Part shown: one piece after another, positions 22,701 to 34,659 of the stretch
Layout of the letters: every line of letters begins with the position of its first letter
How positions within the stretch are numbered: the first letter of the stretch is position 1
Assembly: GCA_900088475.1 (NCBI GenBank)
Contig: FLMG01001570.1
Location: 1-47,686, forward strand
Source of the DNA: Hyphochytrium catenoides
Taxonomy: Eukaryota > Sar > Hyphochytriomycetes > Hyphochytriales > Hyphochytriaceae
DNA: 47,686 nt
Reading direction: 5' to 3'
The notes under the pieces: generated by a model
Databases searched by the model: none
Seen by the model: only the letters and a program-made list of their open reading frames with translations
What the model was told of the DNA's origin: nothing
Translations under genes and position numbers: made by a program

Positions 22701-25700
22701 AGAATTTAGAGTTTGATTTTATTCCGTGTAGAAACAGCGTGAGAAGGGAACTGGTGACATTAGACTGAAGTCTAAGGCGGATAAAAGCGACGAGAGAGCT
22801 ATAGTGGGCGGAAGCAGCTGTAAAAAGGGGAGGATGCACTTTGATGTTCTAACTATCTGGAGCGGCGGCATACAGCATAACCTCGACTCGAAGCTACTGG
22901 GCCGTACCTGCAACGACTCGCAGCGCTTTATCCGCGTATGGACGGAATTCCTCTGGCAACTGTATAGACAGCGCTGCAAATAGGTGAGCAGATTATAAGC
23001 ACCAATACAATGTTTTTTGTAGGGCAGGGATCCCTCTCAGACCACCTCCGATCCTCTCTGTCTTGAAGCCTTGGCTCAGGTCTCTCCCTGTGTTTCGCCG
23101 AACTTTATCCCTTGAGGAGGCTGTCTGTCTCTCTCCGCCACATTTGGATCAGTTACTCCTTTGTTTTATCACTCCTAATAACAGTACCTGTTATAAAGTT
23201 AGCTGTTGCTGCCCTGGTGGTGAGTCCTACTCCACTTTGAACCATGGCAAGTAGCTTGGGAGCTAGCTCTGCCATAACCTAAGGGTGATGAGGAGAAGGC
23301 AGGTTATGCTGAGGATATTTCGTACATGTGACAGGCAAGACACCATGGTGGTCAAAGCAAATTACTAAGCGAAAGCGAGAAGAAACTCTGTAGTTCAGTC
23401 GCGTAACTAGCTCAGAGGAATCCAAGCGTTATTCAGAAGCAAGAGATACAAGGAAGCTATGTCTGTCTTGAAGGAAGAAACGAGAGGAGCAAGAGCTACA
23501 GGGACAGAAGACCAGTTTCCCTTCCAAGATTAGCGCTTATCAAACTCCTCTAACGACTTCCGTTCGGTGGATTCCTCCACTTCTCCTCTTCTTCTAAACC
23601 CATGCTCCTGCCTTAATGGCACCGACGAATGTGACCTCACCTTAGCATTGATGTGCTTTATGCTGTAGTCAAGTACCTCCTGTAGGGGTGTAGCCCTCGC
23701 TAGGGAAAGTCTTACTTTTTCCAACTGCTCTCTTGAAACCTCCATAGACTCTGTATGAAACATCATATACTGAAATGCTTGCGGTTCTAACGCCCCAAAG
23801 GACTCTAGGAGAAGGAGAACCTGGATGAAAGGGAAGGAGAGTAGGACGAAGGTCAATTGCTGGGAGCTGAGACGTAACGATAGGACTCAATATAGTAATC
23901 ATGTGAGAGGCGGAGTGTGAGGCACCCTTTCGGGCCCAAAAAGATGGATACAGGTGCTGGAAGCGAGACATGATTTCTGTCCTTACCAGCCGTGCAAGAT
24001 AATTTTCTAAAGAAGGGCCCGCAGCCTTGGCGATTCTGCCGACCAGCTTCAGGCACTCAAGTCGCACGTCAGCACCGAAGTCAAGTAACCCTACAGTGGA
24101 GCATCAGCCGCACCGACTTTAGGCTTCGTCCCTGGCACCGAGTTAAGGCTTTCTTCTTGAAGTGCATGTGCGCGTACCTTTCTCCATAAGAAAGGGGAGT
24201 ATGATGTTGACAGCTCTTCGACTTTCCTCAGAGCTACCAGCCTGGTCGCCATCACAGTATTTGACAGATAGCTCCGAGAGCCCCCGGAAGTACGGCTGAG
24301 CAGCCTTTCGCACTAAACAGAGCTAGTTAACACGCGGCTGCTTTGCTGCACTTCTCATAGAGGACTAGATGGCAATGATCACACTCGGACGCAGAAAGAA
24401 AGGATGGTAGTAAGGTACCGGGAACAGATAATGTGGGGTTCTGTTGCTGTTATGATGCCTAGAACCCTGTAACGAGTATCTCGCTTCTTACCCGACTCAT
24501 TGAGGTCATCAGATGCCCTGCAAGCTATCAGCCAGGCACGAGCTAGTGAAGGTTCTAACTCAGAAAATGTTCTGCCGCGGATTAGATCACCAAGAGCAGC
24601 AGCGGCTGCCTCTCTTTCTCTATACGCAGTTACAGGCACAGTGCAAGAGGGTAGCAAGATTGTGAAAAACTGTCAATACTAATGACTTTCAATCAACTCT
24701 GCATAGTACACCATAGGTCCATTCTCCCGCACCTATGCTTTCTGCTGCCTAATGAGACCAACAAATTCTCAAGGATACGAGGAAACTCTCTGTCCACGGT
24801 CTTATTTCCCTCCTTGACAAGCTGGTTCCACAGGTTGGAGAAGCATTCCTTGACCTACAAGATAAGGTAAGAGGAAGCGAGTGTCTCAACCCTTGAAGTT
24901 CTTGTGTGCCTCACGTGAGAATAGATTGGAACTCATTGTGTGTTTCTTTCTTTTCCGCAGAATGCTCTCGCAGGACTCTCAGAAATGTTCATGTCCTCAT
25001 GGCTTGCAACGCCCTGCGAATTACCTTAGCTAGTGGATCATACTTCTGCCGATAGAGTATCGGAAGGAGCTGGGTAACCAAAGGCTCTAAGCTCTCCCTT
25101 GCGGCTTGGGACAGAGACTGCAGCCACACGACCGCAACTTCTGAGTGTCTGGGTGGGGTCTTAATGTCGATGTCGGAGACGAAAAAGCCGACACTGGCCC
25201 AAGTTAGACGCAAGTCAGTCAGTTTTTCAATAGAAGATATGAATGACTAGCAAAAGCAGCAACAGCACAAATGGTGCAGGGTACTGAAGACCTAACGCAA
25301 TAGAGAACACAAGTGTGGAATGGAAGTAGCAGAAAGGCCAGAAGTATCTAAATCGGGAGAACAGCACCTAGTAGATGCCTGGGAAGGTGAGCAAGCGAGA
25401 AGCAGGCAGTCCTCAAGGCGCTCCGGGTGGCCAACGTCTGTCAGCATCGCGAGGATGTCCTTGAAAGCCACTGCCGGTGGAGGGCTAGGTGGGGTTGCGG
25501 AAGTACTAGACAACGAAGGAGATTGCAGAGAGTCTGGAAGAGCATGAGGAAGAAGTGTCACCCAAAAAGCATATGATGAGCCGCTACGAGTAGGCAGAGG
25601 AGCACGACTAGATTGTCAAACGCTAAGACAAAAGCCAAGTGACCTTGAACTTGTACCTGCAGTCTTAAGCTTCTGTCCAGTCCGAAGAGTATGAATAAGG

Positions 25701-28700
25701 GAGAGCTGCAAAGTGTGACGCAAGGTGTTGTCCTGACACAGCTCGTGAAGCATTACTAGCGCATGGACGCCGTGTTCCTAGAACGATAGCGATGGACGTC
25801 AGCTTGTTTTACTAGGGGTAGTAGTCCACGGCCACCATGTACCGCTGAGTTCGAGGTAATTAGCTCTTTGTCTGACCTGCATTGTTTCTTGTCTGTTGCC
25901 TAGCATGCTTATCATACCCTCTTGAAGGTCTAAAAAGGGTAGGACTGCAGCGATGTCCGGATGCGCTCTTAAAGCGTTCAAGAGGCACAAAAGCCATATC
26001 TGGGCCGCATTGCGGGGAAAGGGGCTAATATTGGCACATAAGGGTAGAGGGACGAATCAGAGAGGCTGTCGGTGGATGAAATGAGTTGGACTAGAGCTGA
26101 CACTTCGTCCCTAAGGAGCCAATTAATGCGAGAGATGGCTTGATCAAAGATCATGCAACTCCAGCACATAGCATATATCTACTTTCTGCAGTACTCCTAG
26201 ACTCTTCCCTGACGCTTACCTTGGATCCTGGACTGGTCCTGCCAGGAGTCTCGATATAAACTCCAACACGACACCATTATCCTTCGCCGTGGTTTTACTT
26301 TCCTCTGCTTCTTCTCTTCCGTAATTGTGCTTTCGGATCGTCATTTGGACTAAGCTTTGCCCCAAGGCAAACTGAAGCTCATCGTTTCTACAAAAGAGAA
26401 ATAATTAGAAGGATCTATTGTGATCCTTGTGAGGTCTCGCACATGTGCCGGACAGAGAGTGTGGAAAAGGATGCTATATCCAGGGTCCAAGGAGCTAAAC
26501 GAAGTCCTCTAAACGGACTTCCATATAATAGCTTCTGATCAACTGCTGGCAAGAATCACCTGACTTCCGCCAGCTTAAAGAGGTGAGACAATATCCCAAG
26601 CTCGATCATGTGGGTCTCGAATATGTCTCCTAGGGATACGACAGCGGCCTGCAGGCAAGGGGAAAGTTCATCTTGATATTGCTTCAACGTGGGAAAAGCA
26701 AAGCGGACGATAGGAACCCTATGATTCCAGGCAAGTCAAGCCACCTTGCTTTCAACCGGCAGAAGATAAAAGAGAAAGCCACAAAGTGTATGTGTCCTTA
26801 CCTCCAGGATTTCTTGGTCTTGATCTTTCCTCCTCAAGACATCTAGTACTTTCTCAACCATCAGTTGGTGAGCAACAAGGTCTGAACTGCTAAGTACATT
26901 ATTTGATTTTTGCGTCAGTAAAGGTCCAAGCCCTTGGTAAGACCATAGAAGAATAGATGAAGAGAGTGGGAGTCAAGTAAGCGCGGTTACCTGCTCTTTG
27001 TCGGGTCAAAGCGTATGGTCTTGGCTGAGTACAGGAAAGGGCAGTACGTGAGAAAGAGAGGGCAGAACAATTGGTTGTTCAGGTCAGCAACGATGAAACG
27101 CTATACTTTAAATAGGCACAGAGCATCTCGGCGAAGAACGTTTCTGACCAATGCGTCCGAGTCCCTTCAGAGCCTCAATAGCAATGAACTTTACTGGATG
27201 GTTAACATGGGCGGACACCAGTGAGATGAGAGGCAGCAGCCTTCCTTGCTCTTGTTCAGGCTGCAGTGGGCTGGCAGCAGCTACGGTGCCAACACCCCAA
27301 CTGAGACATGCAATACTTTTGTAGAACGAGTCCAAGAAGCGAAGAAGTGAGTTGTCAGGGGAATAAAGAGATGAAAGGATAACTGTAAGACTATTTATCA
27401 GAGACAGAGTTAGAGTAGAGTCAACCCACAAATGGATGGTGGTTGGTGAGATGCAGCGAAGTCAGCGGATCCACGTCAGAAAAGAGATATTGAGGTACGA
27501 GAAAGCCGCAAGACCAGGGCAGAAGTCACAGGTCATGAATCACATTCGCGACACAACCTAGTTTACTAACCTTCCGTGAACATGTCCTGCCCTACTTGGA
27601 GTCTCATGATCCTTCTCAATTGTCTGTCGAACCTTCTCCAAGACAGTTTCCCTTTGATCTGAGGTTACTCTAGAGATGGTAACACCTATGACCTAGAGGA
27701 AGGTTTATGTGGCATGCCAAGTGTCCCTTGAAAACGGTAACATGCAAACCTTAGCCATATTTTCTCGGACATCTTGTCTCCGATGCTCAAGCCATTCCAA
27801 CAGCCACCTGGGGTCTCTCCATAGCTCGGAGAACGGATAGGAAGCGTCCAGAACCACCAACTCTGCAAGGGAAACTGAAGGGAAAATGACCAATCGTAGC
27901 ACACTCGCACCGAAAGGAGGACAAAGCACATAGAGTAGCCATTATAAGATGAAACGTACTCCAGGCAAGAAAGACACAATAGTAGTACGCTCATTGGGGT
28001 CCCAAAAGATGACGCCAAGACACAATTTACAAGAGTACGCAGAATGTCTGAGATCCGTAGGGAGGTAGTACTCACGCGAGGCCACCCTATGTAGCAAAAT
28101 GACATCATCGTACTCTCCCCTTGTTTTGAGAGCATCCAATATCGACTTGCGGTACGCGTGCAACGCATATTGCATCGTGGGTTGCTGGAGCTTCGGGTCG
28201 CACAGTTCGTTGAGATCCTTTCCCTCACGCGCAATGTGGTGCAGGCAGAGATGAGAGAAACGCAAGACTTGGGCGTAGCTACTCAAAGAAAGTGACGAAA
28301 ATGAAGGATCACGAAACACTTCTGAGCAGAAGGCTTCAAAGGTAGGTAGGTCATCGGTTGCTGAAGGTGTAAGGCCTGTTGATAAGGAAATTGAAGGGTA
28401 GAGAATGGTACTTAGAGAATACTCTTCTCGTAATGGCATCGAGAAGAGAGAGGGTAAATGGACAACCCCAGCCATGTAAGCTTTATGAAGGATCGCTATG
28501 ATCCAGACTTAAGTCACTCTGGTCAGCAAACAAGAACATTCACAACGTGACAGTAATAGACGGAGAAAGGTCACGAAGTTTAAACCAGGGAGAGGCCACG
28601 TATAATTCATGATGCTTTGACGAAAGAGCCTCATCTGACCCTTGATGGCTGTCTCCCTTACGGCTTGAACCTCATCGGTGAAAAGCCTGAGACTACAAAG

Positions 28701-30915
28701 CCGCGCCTTGGGAGAACTGAAAGGTAATAACCGGCATATCCAGTGCAGCGCAGTCATTCGAACCCTGGGTTCTGCGTGTGACGTTTGATTGAAGAGAAAG
28801 GCAGTCAATTCTTCTTTCTGGGACGGGGACGAGGCCGTGTAGGCCTCACATACCTAAGGAGATGGCATTTGAAGTAGAAGAATTGCTTAGCTCCTTGATG
28901 CAGTTTCTTCAGGCAAGCGTGGCGCTTTATGAAGAGGCCCAAAAGAGACAAGACATCGAAATAACCTGAGGCAGCAAAAGGAGGGGCAATGAGAACAAGG
29001 AGAGCAAGCACTACTCAAGAGAAAATGCGTTAGGAGATGGGACAATCAGCACTGAGAGTGTTACTCGGCGTTCTGACCATGCCGAGTGCTTCTTGTATGG
29101 TCGCTCGCCTAGTGGCGTGCTCAACTGCCATAGCTCGAAATAAAAGTTTGGGAAGAGTGATGTCCTGGGCGACTAAGCGCGGGCAGCGATACCCCATGCT
29201 ACCCATGACAGCATACATTTTCTCTCTTGGCCCCTCGTCTCGAGAAAGAGCGGTTGCAGTCTGCACTGCGAGGGAGAGATGCTGGAGTAAGGCTTGATAA
29301 AGCGCCGCACCGACAGCGTCCAACGTACGCTGGTCGACGTTGCCTACAAACCACGACATGAAGTTCATCCCTTCCACCTACACCAAGAGACCACAGCGCG
29401 TGGTAAAAGGGAAGTCAGCCTGCCGATAGTCCGACTTTGTTGCACACATCGCTCTAAAGGACTGTATCATCTTTGCATTACCCGTTGCTTAGACGTGCTT
29501 TGCTCTCCAAAGACGCTGTCCAACAAGATTCGAAAGTTCGCTGGGAAGCAATCGCAGGCTGCTTTGGACCGCGAGAGTGCTTGCAGAATGAGCGTTCTTG
29601 CCTCACTCCCAGCTGGTGATCTCTGGAACTCTATGGGCAAGCAGGAAGCCAGAGCCTAGAGATAGAATATTAGCGTGTGGCTATGCCTTTCAGTCTCAAT
29701 CTTAGATCCATAAATCACCATAGCCGTTCGGTTTGGGAACTGCTCTCCAGGACTTTTCTCCCCAAGATAGAGCCCCATCATACTCTCCACTGCGACAGGG
29801 TCCTCTAGGGCATCCGACTTGAGAAGCTTCTTGAACTCCTCTGCACCAACTGAAACAATCTCATAAGCAGCATCGCAAGCAGCGGCGATAATATGGGTCG
29901 CCCTCTGACCCAATGAGAATAGGCCAGAGTTCCGCAGGATAGCTGGGGTTATCATCAAGAGCTAGAGTTAGGCACATTCTAATGTTCTGCGAAGTGAATA
30001 CGGGAGTAGAGGACGCGCTTTTGCTTTAGAGCTGTAGCTCTAATTCTCCTTACCTAATGCCGCGCGCTTAAGCCCACCAAGAGCTTCGGGGTCATTGGCG
30101 GCGACAACTCTCCCGCCAGAAAGCCTAATTTTGTGGCTTGACATGAGACGTTTCTGCCTGGCTGTCGAGAGGCCCGGTAAAAGCTGGACGGTATCCTTCA
30201 TTTGGGGATAGAGGAGGATGTCGAGCAAAAAGTCTGACAGAAGTAGAAGATCAGGAGCCAACGGGTCCACCTGTATGTCTGACGTAGCTGGAACTAGAAT
30301 CGTAGAGTACAACTCTCTAACCCTTTCTGGGTCGACGGAAAGGTTTAGGCTCTGACCACAATTGATAAGGAGAAAAAGGATAATCTCTTGCTGTGAGGTT
30401 GTAAGGGCAGACAGTCCTTGCAAGAGGTAAGGGCCAAGCTCCAGCTGCTCTGGCTCCGAGAGTCTATGAAAGCCCATTTCTAGTAGATGACATGGGAACA
30501 AAGATTACTTCCTTAGACCAAGATATCATCTGATGATCGGGGCCATACCGAGGTAAACGACAGCAAAGTTCTTAACAAAGCTGTTGCTACTGGGTTTTCT
30601 ATAGAGCGCTGAGAGAGCAGCGCATGGTAGTTTGATGTCATTTGATGCCCGAAGCCTCTTGTTCAAGTGGCCGAATATTGAGATCACCTTAATCAGCACA
30701 AGGCAGTAAGATGAACCCTGTATCATGGGACTGCGGCACAGGGAGGTGAGGAGGACGTTTACCTTTGCTCTGATGGCGCTGTCATCAATTGCTAGCTTTT
30801 CTATGAGGATTGGAAGAAGCTTGTCCAGGATCGAAGTAAGCCTCTCATCACTGTCAATGGTGGCAAGCCGGTAGTGTACCCTCTCCAAAGCCTCTAACTC
30901 ACTCTCGGCAGCCAT
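19792..30915 (-). CDS. ECM29: Proteasome adaptor/scaffold protein ECM29 (HEAT repeats)
   Basis: This is an 11-kb gene with many short exons; I resolved the ends and landmarks but not every junction. It starts at ATG 30915 (MAAESELEALERVHYRLATI, the ECM29 N-terminus) and ends ALSSDSEARVLQAVAMTKPI near 19792. Family blocks appear in order: FGHLNKRLRASNDIKLP (about 30.7 kb), DLLLLSDFLLDILLYPQ (30.2), ANDPEALGGLKRAALGK (30.06), LVAQDITLPKLLFRAMAVE (29.1), EREAAAAALGDLIRGRTFSE (24.6), LVGRIAKAAGPSLENYLARL (24.0) and AALSASSWKRRRQGAAALSE with HWEGKEKMLSALVAL (21.8-21.9). ECM29 is an all-helical HEAT-repeat protein that binds the 26S proteasome and links it to other structures or monitors its assembly. 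An acidic low-complexity insert lies at about 21.45-21.65 kb. The strong order match along the whole length leaves little doubt about identity. Confidence 0.93.
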
Positions 30916-32197
30916 CTTAACTTGTATCTAATCAACAAGTTAGAGCTCGGAGCTGTAGCGAGCTCACCGATGTTATTGCTTCAATGAGGCTGTAGGTCTC
31001 AAGGCCTTATCGGCACGATGTCGGCAGCAAATCCTCCTGAAGAATAATCTCTGTCTTACTCTGAGAAGTGTCAACTCCCCTGTATTCTCGTAAGCCAAAG
31101 AGTCAAACCTTCCTTGGCGCAAGGTTGCCAATGGCTATCTGAGAGCGAAGAATGAAGCTCAATGACCCAGACGCGTCTTCGTCGGCAGACGATCTCACTA
31201 AGGCCGCGCGGGCCGTGTGGAACGGAAGCGAATTCACTGTCTGTCACCTGAAGCGACAATCAGAATCCTTGAAAACGAAGGAAACCCTCGAAAAGAAACC
31301 TTAGATGAAAGCTTCGAAGGTATAGCATACGTGAAACTAGCTGCATTATTTCTATCCTGAAGAGTGAAAGTTATCCATCAACAGCTAGCTCCACAGTAAA
31401 CAACTTTGTTCGCCGGCTTGACTATGGGCATGCCAAGGCTATCGCTCCTTCTGTCCAGCAGACCCAAGGAAGCTCCACGACTTCCATTGATGGGACTCTC
31501 CGTAAGGCTTCCAAATTTGTCTGTGGCAAAGACGGGCAACCAGCTCCTGTCCAGCAGACCCAAGGAAGCTTCATGAGATGAGGATGGGACTCTCCTTAAG
31601 GCTTCCAAATGTCTGCGGCATAGATTGGCAACCAGCTGCCATAAGGGCCTGGAGAAGAGTTCTATCCATAAGAGAAGGGATGCGAGCGCCGCGCTGCTTA
31701 GGGGATGACAGTAGACATATAGTGGATAATAACGTTATCTGGAAGCCTATCCGACTTCTCAGACATTAAGTTCATATGGTGGGTCACGTATCAACATATT
31801 TATCTTGCTCCTTTCTTGGAACACAGGCTCAAGGTGCCTCTCCGGATCTGGGGAAGGATATTATGTCCTCAGGACCACAGACTTTGGGTGTCCTATGCCG
31901 GCTGCCTTGTACAGCCACGATCATGAACTCAGCTTCATTCATTGCGGTAACCCCACGATAAGGAGTTCCGCACTCACGAAGAGAGCAGGTTCTGGACAAT
32001 GTGCATAACATGAAAAGCCAAGTCGAGGGAAGTTCAAGGCTTTCAAGCCAATCGATGTTCTGAGGATTAGACTTGCATGAGCAGGCCCTCCATTGGCCGC
32101 CAGAAATTTCCTTGTCGGGCGTACTTCGCTATCTGAAGAGAAGGAAGTGTCCGTTGATGCTGAACCCTGCGGTTGCTTCCTGGAAAGTGATGTAGCC
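30916..32197. other. Intergenic region upstream of ECM29
   Basis: It contains a two-copy tandem repeat (about 31448-31638) and some GAAAGCTTC-like palindromic sequence near 31305. No family-like coding sequence was found. The part next to 30915 should hold the ECM29 promoter, and the part near 32197 the 3' end of the tail-anchored gene. Confidence 0.45.
31448..31638. repeat. Tandem duplication, two copies of about 95 bases
   Basis: CTGTCCAGCAGACCCAAGGA occurs at 31451 and again at 31547. The second half, TGGGACTCTCC(G/T)TAAGGCT, occurs at 31491 and 31585, and each copy ends in GGCAACCAGCT. The copies differ by a short deletion and several substitutions, so the duplication is not recent. Confidence 0.85.
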
Positions 32198-33298
32198 TTA
32201 TGACCTGTCCTTGGACCGTTTGGTTAGCATACTAACTATGCTGAGGCCTATGCCAAAGAAGAGGCCAGAGCACAGCCCAAAGAGAATGGAGCTGATTATA
32301 TTCTCCAAAATTCTGATGAGCGATTGTCTGTTCTTGTCGTCAGGATCATCAGCACTATTGTTCTTGACCCGCTCGTACTCCCGGAGAATCTGAAAGACTG
32401 CAGCGCTGGAGAACTGCTCTGAATCAGTCTGTCGCTCACCAGGCTTCTTTGAATGGTGCATGGGAAGGTGTGCCAGAAGCTGAGTTTTGCTCGGCCCCGC
32501 TATCGTAATGTTGTTTTGCACTTGGTCAACTCCGATAGAGACAAAGGTTGAGCCTCGGGTAGCTAGATTGTCAAGAATGGGGGCGATGTAGCGGGCAGTA
32601 GCTCGTCCCTTCGTAACGGACTCAACTACCGGACCCATCAACTCAGTGATGGAGGAATGGCCCATATTTTCAAAGTTTAGGACGACTCGACCTTCCTGCT
32701 TCCCGTCCTTTAACGTGATGACAAAGGATGACTTCCCTGAAGCTGAGCCTTGGCTATCTGTGCTGCTGCTGTTGCCCTCTGACTCCAACCCTAGCTCGGC
32801 TGACATGCGTCTCTTGAGCTTACCGATACCTTCCAACACTTGATCCTTAGACTTGACAAGCTCCGTAATTGGAGACTCATCTGGGAAATTTGGCATTGGC
32901 CAAGCTGGCTCTACTCCGGGATCTGGAGCCTCCAACGAAACTTTCTCCATTGTGCTGGACTCCACCTGCCCCGTGAGGATATCTGAGCGAGCATCCGACG
33001 CCTGCACTACTGCTTTCGTCCATATCCCCCTAATAGTCTCCCTTAACGGAGCTACCGACTCCGAAAGGTTGCGTGGGTCAATTCCTGTCCCGAAGAGTCC
33101 TCTGGCACTTTCAGCATGGCCTGAAGTAGCTTGTCCGCTCATTTGAGAATAAGGTGGAGCGGATGGTAGAGCTGAGATATCAATCTTGGGAAGTATCTCT
33201 TTTAAGGTCCTCCCGTCAAGGTGTGGACCAAAGAGATCAGGGTCTGGATCAGGAATTGCTGCTCCATCTGATGAGTCTTCCCTTTCGGTGGCTGTCAT
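32198..33298 (-). CDS. Unknown tail-anchored membrane protein, 366 residues
   Basis: An intronless frame from ATG 33298 (MTATEREDSSDGAA); the frame is open further upstream but without an ATG. The first two-thirds are hydrophilic, rich in Ser, Pro and acidic residues, with a predicted helical segment around SKDQVLEGIGKLKRRMSAEL. A more ordered region follows with strand-like blocks: SSFVITLKDG, GRVVLNFENMGHSSITELMG and GSTFVSIGVDQVQNNITIAG. Near the C-terminus is one hydrophobic helix (IISSILFGLCSGLFFGIGLS) followed by a basic tail, TKRSKDRS. This is the layout of a tail-anchored protein inserted after translation into the ER, mitochondrial or peroxisomal membrane. There is no signal peptide. 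I do not recognise the family. Confidence 0.8.
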   Translation of the reverse strand: MTATEREDSSDGAAIPDPDPDLFGPHLDGRTLKEILPKIDISALPSAPPYSQMSGQATSGHAESARGLFGTGIDPRNLSESVAPLRETIRGIWTKAVVQASDARSDILTGQVESSTMEKVSLEAPDPGVEPAWPMPNFPDESPITELVKSKDQVLEGIGKLKRRMSAELGLESEGNSSSTDSQGSASGKSSFVITLKDGKQEGRVVLNFENMGHSSITELMGPVVESVTKGRATARYIAPILDNLATRGSTFVSIGVDQVQNNITIAGPSKTQLLAHLPMHHSKKPGERQTDSEQFSSAAVFQILREYERVKNNSADDPDDKNRQSLIRILENIISSILFGLCSGLFFGIGLSIVSMLTKRSKDRS

Positions 33299-34659
33299 CC
33301 TATAATCTTTACGATTGAAGAAATGTCGTAGATAATAGCTGAAGTGACGAGTTGTCACCTCATGACTGGATCTTTCTTTAGCTGATCTGGCGAGAAGCAC
33401 GAATCGAAGTGCTTTCGGCCCTTAAGTGACTAGCCATCGCCCTGAGATTTTGAGCCAGGAAGGTCACTTCACAGGGCTAATGGGTCCGCGCCCCTTGGAG
33501 AAATAAGAAGATAACCGTGGTAGTAGAGAACAGGGAGACTTCGACCTCTTTCTATAGGCTGACAGTGGACTCCAGTAAGAAGTACTGTCTCTAGGCGTCA
33601 CACCGCATCGTAAGTGTGCTCATCTACCAGCGTAAGGAGTAGTCCTGGACATAAAGAAGAATTACGAAGCTCATCCTCATCATCGTGCTATGCAGCAGAT
33701 TCTTCCTCTTCAGATCGGAACTTTGGCTGTGTGGTGCATTCTATCATTCGCCTAACTCCTAGACCTGGACGCACAAATAAAAGCTTTCATAGAGTTCTGA
33801 TACTGCCGCAGAACGGCTAACGCCTGACTTCAAGCTTCAACCAGACAAGAATATACCCGTCCTTCCTCGCTCCCTCCTACACTCCCTATTTCTGCCTGTT
33901 GTTTGCTGTACCTCGGACAAGAGAGGCTCTACACCTCTATTGTTAGCTCCTGGGGTAGGTTTGGCATTACTTCAGGTATTATGATAGAATAATGTATCAT
34001 CATCATCATCGAACAACACATGCTGGGTGACGGCCGCCAATGGACGGTGTGGAAGGGAAGAGATCGAGGGACGCGGAGATGTTTGATCATAATACTCTAA
34101 TGACTATAAGGGAATGGTGTACACCCCTAGGTAGTGAAGGGTTTAATGGATCAAAGGAAGAAGAAGAGATAGGATCATCATCTACTACTATTACTGTATT
34201 ATGATGATTGTTGGTTGGTAGTTTGGTGATGATGAGCGTTCTGTTTTGTCTGACTTCTCTCGGCGCTGGGGCGACTGGTTGTGTTGTCATACATAGCACC
34301 ACTTACTAGCCATCTTTCGGGCCTAACGACAAAGCAGTGGTCAACACCCTTGCACGCACTGCTGTAATCCCAGCCACGATAATTCATGATTCTTGGAGAC
34401 TAGCGTAGCTCACCTGATGATATTTCTGGGTAATAACGACCCGGTAGTGTTACCGCAACCCCTTAGTTCAATTATTACAAGGCAGCGTTGATGATGTAGA
34501 AAAAAAGAGTCAAAGAATGAATGCAGCCGGCAATATCTGATGCTTCTTTTCTGATATAAACTGTAGCCTGGTGATTAGAACCTCCTCTATTATGTTAGCA
34601 GGAGACTATGCTCTTACCAGTTGTCGCACTCTTTCTGGACAAAGCAAGCCTTAGAAATA

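Noticed and set aside
28750-28775. TTCGAA-containing sequence resembling a tRNA T-loop
   Set aside because: It falls inside ECM29 coding sequence (HAEPRVRMTALHW) and no cloverleaf arms are present. No tRNA was found elsewhere.
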